Assembly (NCBI GenBank): GCA_910584815.1
Contig: CAJUBT010000013.1
Coordinates: forward strand, 1 to 39,281
Length of the DNA: 39,281 nucleotides
Reading direction: 5' to 3'
Source: an uncultured Christensenella sp.
GTDB taxonomy: Bacteria; Bacillota; Clostridia; Christensenellales; UBA1242
Shown: one piece after another, positions 1-7,516 of the stretch
How the letters are laid out: each line of letters begins with the position of its first letter
How positions within the stretch are numbered: position 1 is the stretch's first letter
The notes under the pieces: generated by a model
Database searches by the model: none
Seen by the model: the letters and a program-made list of their open reading frames with translations, nothing else
Told to the model about the DNA's origin: nothing
Translations under genes and position numbers: made by a program

Positions 1-21
1 TTTTACCCGTTAAATGAAAAA

Positions 22-46
22 CCACCAGGTACACTGGTGGATTTTT
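22..46. terminator. Intrinsic terminator at left edge
   Basis: CCACCAG (22-28) and CTGGTGG (34-40) form a perfect 7-bp stem with a 5-nt loop, followed by ATTTTT. The left flank is A-rich, so the complementary strand also has a U-tract and it could work in both directions. It probably ends a gene lying outside the window. Confidence 0.8.
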
Positions 47-260
47 ATTATTTAAGTTAAAAACATAATAATTAGATATTTTTTTATTGTTTGAGGTTTA
101 AATTGTAATTATGTTTTTATAATGTAGCAAATACAACAAGCATTTTCTATATCTTATTTTATGTTATTCTCAGCCATAGTTTGATTTAAAAATCTGCGTA
201 ATTGTAAATTTAAAAATACTAAATAATAAGTTATTAAACTAGGCTGTTATATATAACTTT

Positions 261-312
261 TTTGTGCAACTTGCACAAATTTTTTAATTTGCCTTTTTTT
301 GCAAATTTTTCA
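261..312 (+). other. Two tandem terminator-like hairpins
   Basis: TTTGTGC (261-267) pairs with GCACAAA (273-279) and is followed by a T-run. AATTTGC (286-292) pairs with GCAAATT (301-307), again followed by T5. They stand just upstream of the rpsJ promoter. They may insulate the ribosomal operon from upstream transcription, or the first could be a protein-binding palindrome. Positions 61-260 are AT-rich and show no other structure or gene that I can support. Confidence 0.5.
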
Positions 313-323
313 AAAAAAAGGGG

Positions 324-352
324 TTGACTGTTGCCTAAAAGTGTTGTATTAT
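324..352 (+). promoter_or_regulatory. Promoter of the S10 operon
   Basis: TTGACT (324-329) and TATTAT (347-352) are separated by exactly 17 nt, close to the sigma-A consensus. Transcription would begin near 359 and give a leader of about 210 nt before rpsJ. Confidence 0.8.
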
Positions 353-359
353 TATCTAA

Positions 360-569
360 CCGTGAAAATTGGGTTGATGCGTAAAGTTACTATTTTTAGC
401 AGCAAAAATAGAGAATTTGCGTGGACAAGTTTGAATTAAATTCAAGCGAACAGACACTTTAAAAAAACCTTTTAAAATCTTTACATAAAAGATTTTTTTA
501 AAAAAAATTTAGTATGACACACACGGTAAAGTGTATTAAATTTTCAGTCTGTATGGGAAAGGAGATTAT
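360..569 (+). promoter_or_regulatory. Structured leader of the S10 operon
   Basis: The region is long and structured. CTATTTTT (390-397) pairs with AAAAATAG (404-411). ACACTTTA (454-461) pairs perfectly with TAAAGTGT (527-534), enclosing a terminator-like hairpin; ACAGAC (450-455) could instead pair with GTCTGT (547-552) just before the ribosome-binding site. Nested and alternative pairings of this kind are typical of autoregulated ribosomal leaders. S10 operon leaders are known L4 targets in some bacteria. The regulator here is unknown. Confidence 0.55.
474..499 (+). terminator. Possible attenuator in the rpsJ leader
   Basis: AAAATCTTT (474-482) and AAAGATTTT (488-496) form a 9-bp stem with a 5-nt loop, continuing directly into a T-run to 499. 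It lies about 140 nt after the predicted transcription start and 70 nt before rpsJ, so it would act as an attenuator rather than a gene-end terminator. The stem is AT-rich and may be weak. Confidence 0.5.
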
Positions 570-878
570 ATGGCAACACAAAAAATAAGAATTAAGTTAA
601 AATCTTATGACCACTACTTAATAGACCTTGCTACAACTAGAATAATGGACACCGCAGTAAAGTCTGGTTCTCAAGTTGCTGGTCCAATACCACTTCCAAC
701 TGAAAAGGAAGTTGTAACAATCATTAGAGCACCTCATAAATATAAAGATAGTCGTGAGCAATTTGAGATGCGTACACACAAAAGGATAATTGATATTTAC
801 ACACCTTCAAGCAAAGCAGTAGATAGTTTAATGAAACTAGATTTGCCAGCAGGAGTTGATATCAATATTAAATTATAA
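570..878 (+). CDS. rpsJ: 30S ribosomal protein S10
   Basis: This 102-aa protein is full length for S10, a 30S head protein that also serves as NusE in antitermination. The sequence opens with the typical KIRIKLKSYDHYLID core and contains the conserved RTHKRIIDIY stretch followed by a ending in LPAGVDINIKL. The ATG follows a good AAAGGAG site. It is the first gene of the S10-spc block, as in most Bacillota, and rplC follows after 19 nt. There is nothing odd in the protein itself; the interest lies in its long structured leader. Confidence 0.98.
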   Translation: MATQKIRIKLKSYDHYLIDLATTRIMDTAVKSGSQVAGPIPLPTEKEVVTIIRAPHKYKDSREQFEMRTHKRIIDIYTPSSKAVDSLMKLDLPAGVDINIKL

Positions 879-897
879 GGTTGTGAGGTGAAAGGAA

Positions 898-1530
898 ATG
901 GAAAAAGCTATTCTTGGTAAAAAATTAGGAATGACACAGGTTTTCGACTTAGACGGAAAAGTAACCCCAGTTACAGTAATACTTGCTGGACCTTGCACCG
1001 TTGTTCAAAAGAAAACAACCGAAAAAGATGGCTACGATGCTGTTGTTGTAGGCTTTGGGGAAACAAAAGAAAAAAGTAAGAATAAAGCTGAACTTGGTTT
1101 GTTTAAGAAAGCTCAAGTGGAAGTTAAAAAATACTTAAAAGAATTTAAATTAGATAATTATGCAGACCTTCAAGTAGGTAGCGAAATTAAATGCTCTGTT
1201 TTTCAAGAAAACGATTTAGTTGATGTAACAGGAACAACAAAGGGGCACGGTTTTAGTGGTAATATTAAAAGATGGAATGCTCATCGTTTAAAAATGACTC
1301 ACGGTACTGGACCTGTTCACAGAGAAGTTGGTTCTCTTAGTGCAAACTCAACTCCTAGCAGAGTTTTCAAAAATCATAAAATGCCAGGACAATATGGTAA
1401 CGAACAAGTTACTAAACAAAACTTAAAAGTCGTTAAAGTTGATGCGGAAAGAAACTTAATCTTAGTTAAGGGTGGAATACCTGGAAGTAAAGATAGTCTC
1501 GTATCAATTTGCAGTGCTAAAAAAGCATAA
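898..1530 (+). CDS. rplC: 50S ribosomal protein L3
   Basis: At 210 aa this is standard for L3, which binds near the 3' end of 23S rRNA and helps initiate 50S assembly. The N-terminus carries the LGKKLGMTQVF signature, and the central extension (roughly residues 120-165) has the basic KGHGFSG and GSLSANSTPSRVFK elements that reach toward the peptidyl transferase centre. The start follows AAAGG. It sits between rpsJ and rplD with 19-20 nt gaps, consistent with one transcript. Confidence 0.98.
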   Translation: MEKAILGKKLGMTQVFDLDGKVTPVTVILAGPCTVVQKKTTEKDGYDAVVVGFGETKEKSKNKAELGLFKKAQVEVKKYLKEFKLDNYADLQVGSEIKCSVFQENDLVDVTGTTKGHGFSGNIKRWNAHRLKMTHGTGPVHREVGSLSANSTPSRVFKNHKMPGQYGNEQVTKQNLKVVKVDAERNLILVKGGIPGSKDSLVSICSAKKA

Positions 1531-1550
1531 GCAAGTAAGGAGAATTTAAT

Positions 1551-2177
1551 ATGCCTAAGGTTAAAGTTTATAACACAAAAGCTGAAGTTGTAGGCCAAGC
1601 AACCCTTAGTGAAGAAGTTTTCGGTTGTGAATACAAAGAAGCACTTATTCATCAAGTTGTTGTTGCTTATAACAATAATCAAAGACAAGGTACAAAATCT
1701 GCTCTTCTTCGTAGCGAAGTTAGAGGGCACGCTAAAAAACCTTGGAGACAAAAAGGCACAGGTAGAGCAAGACAAGGCTCAACTAAAAGTGCACAATGGA
1801 AAGGTGGCGGTATAATTTTTGCACCAAAACCAAGAGATTTTTCTCAAAAAATTAACAAGTCTATGAAAATTGCCGCATTCAAAAGTGCTATTAGTGCAAA
1901 ATTAGCAGACTCAGAAATTGTTGTTTTAGATGCAGTTGCTCTTGAACAACCTAAAACAAAATTATTCCAAAATATTTTAGATGCTTTTAAAGTTAATGGT
2001 AAAAATGTTATGTTTGTTTTAAAAGAAAAAGATGACACAATTTTAAGAGCTTCTAATAACATACCAAATGTAAAAGTTACTTATGCTGATGTATTGGGAA
2101 CATATGACATTGTTGCAAATTCAAAACTCTACATCACCAAAGATGCAATTAAAAAGTTAGAGGAGGCTTATAAATAA
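1551..2177 (+). CDS. rplD: 50S ribosomal protein L4
   Basis: L4 of 208 aa lines the exit tunnel and, in some bacteria, represses its own S10 operon. The conserved tunnel loop (RSEVRGHAKKPWRQKGTGRA, residues about 55-74) is intact, followed by the GGGIIFAPKPRDFS stretch. A ribosome-binding site AAGGAG precedes the ATG. The stop codon overlaps the start of rplW by one base, implying translational coupling. If the rpsJ leader is an autoregulatory site, L4 is the first candidate regulator, but this is inference. Confidence 0.98.
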   Translation: MPKVKVYNTKAEVVGQATLSEEVFGCEYKEALIHQVVVAYNNNQRQGTKSALLRSEVRGHAKKPWRQKGTGRARQGSTKSAQWKGGGIIFAPKPRDFSQKINKSMKIAAFKSAISAKLADSEIVVLDAVALEQPKTKLFQNILDAFKVNGKNVMFVLKEKDDTILRASNNIPNVKVTYADVLGTYDIVANSKLYITKDAIKKLEEAYK

Positions 2178-2479
2178 TGAGTGCCTATGACATTATTAAA
2201 AAACCACTTCTTTCAGAAAAGAGTTATGCAACAATCGCTGAAAAGAAGTACACTTTTGTTGTTGATTTGAATGCAAATAAAATTCAAATTAGACAAGCAG
2301 TAGAAGAAATTTTTAAAGTTAAAGTTAAACAAGTAAACACCCTTATTGTTAAAGGCAAAAAGAAAAGCCAAAACACAAAACAGGGTAGAAGCGTTGGTCG
2401 TACTAGCGATTACAAAAAGGCTATCGTTTGGCTTACAAAAGATAGCAAACCAATCGAATTCTTTGAAAGTTTGAATTAA
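2177..2479 (+). CDS. rplW: 50S ribosomal protein L23
   Basis: L23 (100 aa) sits at the tunnel exit and is the docking site for trigger factor and signal recognition particle. The family pattern is clear: a PLLSEKSY start, YTFVVDLNANKIQIRQAVEEIF, and the later basic loop that ends in KKAIVWL. The ATG overlaps the last base of rplD, with GAGG inside rplD as the likely ribosome-binding site. The length is normal. Confidence 0.98.
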   Translation: MSAYDIIKKPLLSEKSYATIAEKKYTFVVDLNANKIQIRQAVEEIFKVKVKQVNTLIVKGKKKSQNTKQGRSVGRTSDYKKAIVWLTKDSKPIEFFESLN

Positions 2480-2496
2480 GGTAGGAGAGAAAAGTT

Positions 2497-3321
2497 ATGG
2501 CAATTAAAAGACACAATCCAACCACTCCATCACAGAGATTTTTAACCACTATGGATTATTCAGAATTATCTAACAAAAAACCTGAAAAATCCTTACTTGC
2601 TGTTAAAAACAAAAACGGTGGCAGAAATGCACAAGGTAAAATCACTGTTAGACATAAAGGTGGTGGCAATAGACAAAAATATAGATTAATTGAATTCAAG
2701 AGAAATCACGATAATGTTCCTGCTAGGGTAGAAGCTATTGAGTATGACCCAAATAGAACCGCAAATATAGCACTTTTATACTATGCAGATGGAGCAAAAT
2801 CTTACATTCTAGCACCTGTTGGCTTAAATGTTGGCGACAAGGTTATGAGTGGAGAAGAAGTAGAAGTAAAAGTCGGTAACTGTATGCCTCTTAAAAACAT
2901 TCCAGTTGGTAGCGTTGTTCATAACATTGAACTTCGCCCAAACCAAGGCGGAAAAATTGCAAGGTCTGCTGGTATTGCAGCAAGACTAATGGCAAAAGAA
3001 GGCAAATATGCAACCCTAAAAATGCCAAGTGGAGAAATGAGAGTTGTTCCTATTGCTTGCCGTGCAACAATAGGTCAAGTTGGTAATATCGACCACGAAA
3101 TTATGAACATTGGTAAAGCTGGCAGAAACAGACATATGGGCATTAGACCTAGCGTTCGTGGTGTTGTTATGAACCCTTGCGACCACCCTCACGGTGGTGG
3201 TGAAGGTAAATCACCAGTTGGTATGCCTAGCCCAGTTACACCTTGGGGTAAGCCTGCTCTTGGACTTAAAACAAGAAATAAGAAAAAGAACACTAATAAG
3301 TTTATTATTAGTAGGTCTTAA
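2497..3321 (+). CDS. rplB: 50S ribosomal protein L2
   Basis: L2 (274 aa) is needed for subunit joining and peptidyl transferase assembly. The sequence has the expected GRNAQGKITVRHKGGG segment near residues 42-57, the OB-fold and SH3-like halves, and the conserved C-terminal GVVMNPCDHPHGGGEGK with the functionally important histidine. The gap from rplW is 17 nt with a GTAGGAG site. The protein looks entirely ordinary. Confidence 0.99.
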   Translation: MAIKRHNPTTPSQRFLTTMDYSELSNKKPEKSLLAVKNKNGGRNAQGKITVRHKGGGNRQKYRLIEFKRNHDNVPARVEAIEYDPNRTANIALLYYADGAKSYILAPVGLNVGDKVMSGEEVEVKVGNCMPLKNIPVGSVVHNIELRPNQGGKIARSAGIAARLMAKEGKYATLKMPSGEMRVVPIACRATIGQVGNIDHEIMNIGKAGRNRHMGIRPSVRGVVMNPCDHPHGGGEGKSPVGMPSPVTPWGKPALGLKTRNKKKNTNKFIISRS

Positions 3322-3343
3322 TTTTACAAGGAGTTATTAAAAA

Positions 3344-3619
3344 ATGAGTAGATCATTAAAGAAAAAACCGTTCGTTGAAGAAAGATTGTTAGTTCGCATT
3401 AAACAAATGAACGAAACTAACTCTAAAAAACCTATTAAAACTTGGTCCAGAGCATCTGTTATTTATCCTGAATTTGTAGGTCACACAATAGCAGTTCACA
3501 ATGGTAAAAAGCATATTCCAGTTTATTGCACAGCAGAAATGGTTGGACATAAACTTGGTGAATTTGCTCCTACTAGAACTTTTAGAGGCCACGGCGCAGA
3601 TAAGGCAAAAGGTAAGTAA
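3344..3619 (+). CDS. rpsS: 30S ribosomal protein S19
   Basis: S19 (91 aa) binds the 30S head next to S13. It begins MSRSLKKKPFV and has the typical WSRASVIYPEFVGHTIAVHN and GEFAPTRTFRGH motifs. AAGGAG precedes the ATG at a normal distance; rplV follows after 14 nt. The length is standard. Confidence 0.98.
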   Translation: MSRSLKKKPFVEERLLVRIKQMNETNSKKPIKTWSRASVIYPEFVGHTIAVHNGKKHIPVYCTAEMVGHKLGEFAPTRTFRGHGADKAKGK

Positions 3620-3633
3620 GGAGATAGAGAACT

Positions 3634-4023
3634 ATGGCAAAGAATTTAAGAGAAAAAACTGAAAAAATTAAAAAGAATAGAGATACAAGACCAACAGCCA
3701 GTGCTAAATTTTTAAGAGTAAGTTCTTCAAAATTAGACATTATTATGGATTTAGTTCGTGGTAAAAGTTATAACGAAGCAGTTGGCATTCTTACAAACAC
3801 TCCAAACAAATCTGCCGAATTTATTTTAGATGTTGTTAAATCTGCTGGCGCTAATGCAGAAAACAATATGGGGCTAAATAAACAAGATTTATATGTTGCA
3901 GAAATTTATTCTGGTCAAGGTGCAACATTCAAACGCCAAAACATTCGTGGTCGTGGCAGAGTAGACCAAATTTTAAAAAGAACAAGTCACATCACTGTAA
4001 AACTTGATACAGTGGTTAAATAA
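3634..4023 (+). CDS. rplV: 50S ribosomal protein L22
   Basis: L22 (129 aa) lines the exit tunnel beside L4. The core is recognisable: the ASAKFLRVSSSKLDIIMDLV helix, the VKSAGANAENN segment, and the C-terminal beta-hairpin with FKRQNIRGRGRVDQILKRTS that contacts nascent chains. The N-terminus carries about 20 charged residues (KNLREKTEKIKKN) before the core, a little longer than the shortest L22 forms. The start follows AAGGAG. Confidence 0.97.
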   Translation: MAKNLREKTEKIKKNRDTRPTASAKFLRVSSSKLDIIMDLVRGKSYNEAVGILTNTPNKSAEFILDVVKSAGANAENNMGLNKQDLYVAEIYSGQGATFKRQNIRGRGRVDQILKRTSHITVKLDTVVK

Positions 4024-4039
4024 GGGAAGGAGCAAGAAA

Positions 4040-4720
4040 ATGGGACAAAAAGTTAGTCCAAACGGACTTAGAATTGGAATCAATAAAGGTTGGAATTCTT
4101 TGTGGTATGTTGGCAAGGCCGATTTTGCTAAAAACCTTAAAGAAGACAATGTTATAAGAAAATTTATCAAACAAAAATATTTTGCTTGTGCTATTTCTAA
4201 AGTTACTATAGAAAGAACTGCAAAAAGAGTTATTGTAAACATCTTTACAGCTCGCCCTGGCATTTTAATTGGTCAAAAAGGTGCTGGCGTTGAAACATTA
4301 AAGAAAGAAATTACAAAATTAACTAAAGCAGAAACAATTTCTATTAACATTAAAGAAATAAAGAACCCAGATGCAGATGCAACTTTAATTGCAGAAAGTA
4401 TTGCAGGGCAACTTGAAAAGCGTGTTCACTTTAGGCGTGCTATGAAAACCGCAATGCAAAAAGCAATGAAAGCAGGCGTTAAGGGCATTAAAACAATGGT
4501 TGGTGGAAGATTAGATGGTGCAGATATTGCTAGAAGTGAAAAATATCATCAAGGTAGTTTACCACTTCAAACTTTAAGGGCAGATATCGATTATGGCTTT
4601 GCAGAAGCTAAAACAACCTTTGGAATTTTAGGAATTAAAGTTTGGGTATATAACGGCGAAATTTACTCCAAAAAAGCAAGCACTTTAAAAGAGGAGGTAA
4701 AGCACAATGTTAATGCCTAA
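4040..4720 (+). CDS. rpsC: 30S ribosomal protein S3
   Basis: S3 (226 aa from this start) forms part of the mRNA entry channel. I chose the ATG at 4040 because it follows GGAAGGAG and gives the universal MGQKVSPNGLRIGI N-terminus; the same frame is open to an ATG at 4004 inside rplV, which would add 12 unrelated residues. The KH domain (RPGILIGQKGAGVE, about residues 72-85) and the C-terminal GGRLDGADIARSE motif are intact. The 3' end overlaps the rplP start by 14 nt. Confidence 0.97.
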   Translation: MGQKVSPNGLRIGINKGWNSLWYVGKADFAKNLKEDNVIRKFIKQKYFACAISKVTIERTAKRVIVNIFTARPGILIGQKGAGVETLKKEITKLTKAETISINIKEIKNPDADATLIAESIAGQLEKRVHFRRAMKTAMQKAMKAGVKGIKTMVGGRLDGADIARSEKYHQGSLPLQTLRADIDYGFAEAKTTFGILGIKVWVYNGEIYSKKASTLKEEVKHNVNA

Positions 4721-5186
4721 AAAAACAAAAAGAAGAAAAGTTCATCGTGGAAGAATGAAGGGCGTTGCAACAAGAGGCAACAAACTTGCATATGGCGATT
4801 ATGGTTTAATTACAACCGAACCTTGCTGGATAACATCTAACCAAATAGAAGCTGCTCGTATTGCTATGACAAGATACATTAAGCGTGGTGGAAAAGTTTG
4901 GATTGATATATTCCCAGATAAACCTGTAACAAAGAAACCTGCCGAAACTCGTATGGGTAGTGGTAAAGGTAACCCAGAATATTGGGTAGCAGTAGTAAAA
5001 CCTGGCAGAGTGCTTTTTGAAATGAAAGGCGTAGCAGAAGAAATTGCTAGAGAAGCACTTCGTCTTGCAGGGCACAAACTACCTTGCGTTACAAAGTTTA
5101 TTAAAAGAGAAACAGAAGTAGTTACCACAACCGAAACAAGCCCAGTAGAAACTAACGAAATTGAAGTAGAAGGTGGTGCAGTTTAA
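4707..5186 (+). CDS. rplP: 50S ribosomal protein L16 with short acidic tail
   Basis: L16 organises the A-site tRNA elbow region of the 50S subunit. The first 137 or so residues are canonical: MLMPKKTKRRKVHRGRMKG, the ITSNQIEAARIAMTRYIKRG helix and the RMGSGKGNPEYWVAVVKPGR loop. The last 20-plus residues (TTETSPVETNEIEVEGGAV) form a threonine- and glutamate-rich tail that makes the protein 159 aa, longer than the usual 137-145. GAGGAGG inside rpsC is the ribosome-binding site; an ATG at 4713 is a less likely alternative start. The stop overlaps rpmC by one base. Confidence 0.96.
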   Translation: MLMPKKTKRRKVHRGRMKGVATRGNKLAYGDYGLITTEPCWITSNQIEAARIAMTRYIKRGGKVWIDIFPDKPVTKKPAETRMGSGKGNPEYWVAVVKPGRVLFEMKGVAEEIAREALRLAGHKLPCVTKFIKRETEVVTTTETSPVETNEIEVEGGAV

Positions 5187-5410
5187 TGAAAATAAATGAA
5201 ATAAGAAGTTTAACTAATGATGAATTAAACGCAAAATTAGTATCAGTTAAAGCCGAACTTTTTAATTTAAGATTTCAACACGCAACTGGTAACTTAGCAA
5301 ACCCAATGCTTCTTAACTCTTTAAAGAAAGATATTGCAAAAATTAAAACTGTTCTTACTGAAAGAGAATTAAATATCAATACAACCTCAAATAAAAAGGC
5401 TAAGGCATAG
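5186..5410 (+). CDS. rpmC: 50S ribosomal protein L29
   Basis: L29 (74 aa) is a two-helix protein at the tunnel exit next to L23. The family signature is clear: EIRSLTNDELNAKL, then ELFNLRFQHATGNLANP and a second helix with KDIAKIKTVLTERE. The start overlaps the rplP stop codon by one base, so the two are translationally coupled. There is a short polar C-terminal extension of about ten residues. Confidence 0.97.
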   Translation: MKINEIRSLTNDELNAKLVSVKAELFNLRFQHATGNLANPMLLNSLKKDIAKIKTVLTERELNINTTSNKKAKA

Positions 5411-5421
5411 GAGTGAGAAGT

Positions 5422-5679
5422 ATGGAAGAGAGAAATAATAGAAGAACAAAAATAGGTGTTGTTGTAAGTGACAAAATGCAAAATGCTTGCGTTGTTAGTG
5501 TTACTTCTAATGTTAAACACCCACTATATAAAAAAGTCGTAAAAAGTACTAAAAGGTTTCACGTTCAAGATGTTAATAACGATTGCCACGTAGGTGATAC
5601 AGTTGAAATTATGGAAACTAGACCTATAAGCAAAACCATTCATTTTAGACTTTTAAGAATAGTTGAAAGAGCAAAATAG
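5422..5679 (+). CDS. rpsQ: 30S ribosomal protein S17
   Basis: S17 is an OB-fold primary 16S-binding protein. Motifs include KIGVVVSDKMQNACVVSV near the start, KHPLYKKVVKSTKRFHVQD, and VGDTVEIMETRPISKT. I place the start at ATG 5422 (85 aa), 5 nt after a GGAGTGAG ribosome-binding site; a GTG at 5413 in the same frame lies within that site and is therefore unlikely. It sits 11 nt after rpmC. Confidence 0.96.
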   Translation: MEERNNRRTKIGVVVSDKMQNACVVSVTSNVKHPLYKKVVKSTKRFHVQDVNNDCHVGDTVEIMETRPISKTIHFRLLRIVERAK

Positions 5680-5696
5680 TAGGAGGTAGTAAGTTT

Positions 5697-6065
5697 ATGA
5701 TTCAACCACAAACAAGATTAAAGGTTGCCGATAACACAGGTGCTAAAATTATAATGTGTATAAGAGTGCTTGGCGGTTCTTTTAGAAGAAGCGGAAACAT
5801 CGGAGATGTTATTATTGCCTCTGTTAAAAAGGCTACTCCAGGCGGAGTTGTTAAAAAAGGCGATGTTGTTAAAGCTGTTATTGTTAGAACAAGTAAAGGT
5901 GTTCAAAGACAAGATGGTTCTTCAATAAAATTTGATGATAATGCCGCTGTTATTATAGACAATCAAAAACAACCAAAGGGTACACGTATCTTTGGACCAG
6001 TTGCAAGGGAACTTAGAGAAAATGGTTATATGAAAATTGTTTCCTTAGCACCTGAGACATTATAA
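5697..6065 (+). CDS. rplN: 50S ribosomal protein L14
   Basis: L14 (122 aa) lies at the subunit interface and makes bridges to 16S rRNA. The sequence is textbook: MIQPQTRLKVADNTGAK, CIRVLGGSFRR, VIVRTSKGVQR and a final ENGYMKIVSLAPETL. The length is exactly that of the family. A strong AGGAGG precedes the ATG. Confidence 0.99.
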   Translation: MIQPQTRLKVADNTGAKIIMCIRVLGGSFRRSGNIGDVIIASVKKATPGGVVKKGDVVKAVIVRTSKGVQRQDGSSIKFDDNAAVIIDNQKQPKGTRIFGPVARELRENGYMKIVSLAPETL

Positions 6066-6079
6066 GGAGTTTTAAGAGT

Positions 6080-6715
6080 ATGGCAAAAATGAATATTAAA
6101 AAGGGTGATAAAGTTTTAGTTATCACTGGTAAAGATACTGGAAAAACAGCCGAAGTATTGTCTTGCTTCCCAGAAGAAAACAAAGTTACTGTTAAGGGTT
6201 TAAATATAATTGTTAAACATAACAAACCAAAATCTGCACAAGACAAAGGCGGTATTGTTAAAAAAGAAGGCAAAATACCTGCAAGTAATGTTATGGTTGT
6301 TTGCCCATCTTGCGATAAAGCAACAAGAATAGCTCATTTAGTTAGCGAAAATGGTAATAAAAACAGAGTTTGCAAACATTGTGGTGCAAACTTAGACAAT
6401 GCTAAGAAAGCTACTAAAAAAGCAACAACTGCAAAAGCAGAAACTAAAACTGCTACAAAAGTTGAAACAAAAGAACCTGCTAAAAAAGAAACTGCTTCTA
6501 AAACAGCAGAAAAAGCAACAACAAAAAAAGAACCTGTTAAAACTGAAGCAAAAGTAGCAACAACTGCAAAAACAGAAAATGCTACACCAAAAACTGAAAC
6601 TAAAACAGAAGTTAAAAAAGTAGAAAAAGCCGAACCTGCAAAAAAGGCTGAAGATAAAAAATCAACAACCAAAACAGCAGAGAAAAAAACAACTAGCACA
6701 AAGAGTGCAAAGTAA
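6080..6715 (+). CDS. rplX: 50S ribosomal protein L24 with long Lys/Ala/Thr tail
   Basis: L24 starts 50S assembly. Residues 1-107 match the family: a KOW motif (KKGDKVLVITGKDTGKTAEV), the VKHNKPK loop, and a zinc-ribbon-like set of cysteines (C75, C78, C98, C101). From residue 108 to 211 (nt 6401-6712) there is a low-complexity tail of Lys, Ala, Thr and Glu in short repeats such as KTAEK, ATKKA and KKEPVKTE, doubling the usual length of about 105 aa. The frame and base composition are continuous, so this is not a frameshift artefact. The tail is probably disordered; its role is unknown. Confidence 0.97.
   Translation: MAKMNIKKGDKVLVITGKDTGKTAEVLSCFPEENKVTVKGLNIIVKHNKPKSAQDKGGIVKKEGKIPASNVMVVCPSCDKATRIAHLVSENGNKNRVCKHCGANLDNAKKATKKATTAKAETKTATKVETKEPAKKETASKTAEKATTKKEPVKTEAKVATTAKTENATPKTETKTEVKKVEKAEPAKKAEDKKSTTKTAEKKTTSTKSAK
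6401..6712 (+). repeat. Low-complexity A-rich repeats coding the L24 tail
   Basis: This stretch encodes the repetitive Lys/Ala/Thr/Glu tail of L24. Purine-rich codons recur irregularly (AAA, GCA, ACA, GAA), without a fixed unit length, so it resembles a slippage-prone low-complexity tract rather than a tandem array. Confidence 0.75.
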
Positions 6716-6730
6716 GGGAGGGAAGAGTAA

Positions 6731-7291
6731 ATGGCAAATAAACAAGATACTGCTAGACTTCGCAGTTTTTACAAAAAAACTGTTGTTCCAGCATTAAAGA
6801 AAGAATATGCTTATAAAAATGTTATGGAAATTCCTAAGCTTGATAAAATAGTTGTTTGTATGGGTTTAGGTTCTGTTAAAGATAATTCAAAAAGTTTCAA
6901 TTTAGCACTTGAAGAATTAACAGCAATTACAGGTCAAAAAGCAATTGCAACTTATGCTAAAAAATCTATTTCTAACTTTAAAGTTAGAGAAAACCAAAAA
7001 ATTGGTGCAAAAGTTACTCTTCGTGGAAACATTATGTACGAATTTTTAGATAAATTAATTTCTATTGCTCTACCAAGAGTTAGGGACTTTAAAGGTGTTT
7101 CTCCAAAAGCATTTGATGGCAGAGGAAACTATGCTTTAGGAATTAAGGAACAACTTATATTCCCAGAAATTTCTTATGAAAAAGTCGAACAAATAAGAGG
7201 TATGGATGTTATCATTGTTACAACAGCCAAAACCGATAAAGAAGCATACTCATTACTAAGTTTATTTGGTATGCCTTTCAGTAAAAGATAA
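6731..7291 (+). CDS. rplE: 50S ribosomal protein L5
   Basis: L5 (186 aa) binds 5S rRNA in the central protuberance. Recognisable parts are YKNVMEIPKLDKIVVCMGLG, the AKKSISNFKVRENQKIGAKVTLRG segment (the RxxQxIG signature region), ALPRVRDFKGVSPKAFDG and the GMDVIIVTTAKTDKEA end. Standard length; 15 nt after rplX with GGGAGG as ribosome-binding site. Confidence 0.98.
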   Translation: MANKQDTARLRSFYKKTVVPALKKEYAYKNVMEIPKLDKIVVCMGLGSVKDNSKSFNLALEELTAITGQKAIATYAKKSISNFKVRENQKIGAKVTLRGNIMYEFLDKLISIALPRVRDFKGVSPKAFDGRGNYALGIKEQLIFPEISYEKVEQIRGMDVIIVTTAKTDKEAYSLLSLFGMPFSKR

Positions 7292-7312
7292 TTTTAAGAG
7301 GTTTAATTAATT

Positions 7313-7498
7313 ATGGCAAAAAAATCAATGATAAATAAGCAACAAAAAAAGCAAAAATATTCCACTCGTGAATATACAAGATGTTCTATATGTGGCAGAC
7401 CACACGCTGTGCTTAAAAAATATGGAATTTGCAGAATTTGTTTTAGAAACTTAGCTTACAAAGGTGAAATACCTGGCGTTAAAAAGTCTAGCTGGTAA
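7313..7498 (+). CDS. rpsN: 30S ribosomal protein S14, zinc-binding type
   Basis: This 61-aa S14 is the short zinc form (type Z). Four cysteines at 24, 27, 40 and 43 (CSIC and CRIC) form the zinc site in the 30S head. The C-terminal FRNLAYKGEIPGVKKSSW motif is typical. The location between rplE and rpsH is canonical for Gram-positive bacteria. The presence of the zinc form does not tell whether a zinc-free paralogue exists elsewhere. Confidence 0.98.
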   Translation: MAKKSMINKQQKKQKYSTREYTRCSICGRPHAVLKKYGICRICFRNLAYKGEIPGVKKSSW

Positions 7499-7516
7499 TA
7501 AAGGAGAAATAGGAAA

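Noticed and set aside
1374..1775. Minus-strand ORF of 133 aa across rplC and rplD
   Set aside because: It is a shadow of two well-identified ribosomal protein genes, with no family resemblance.
4004..4039. Upstream ATG extending rpsC
   Set aside because: It overlaps rplV, lacks a ribosome-binding site and adds residues absent from S3; ATG 4040 gives the universal S3 start.
6334..6699. Minus-strand ORF of 121 aa, Val/Phe/Ser-rich
   Set aside because: It is the complement of the L24 low-complexity tail; lack of stops comes from A-rich codon repeats, and no ribosome-binding site or family match is seen.
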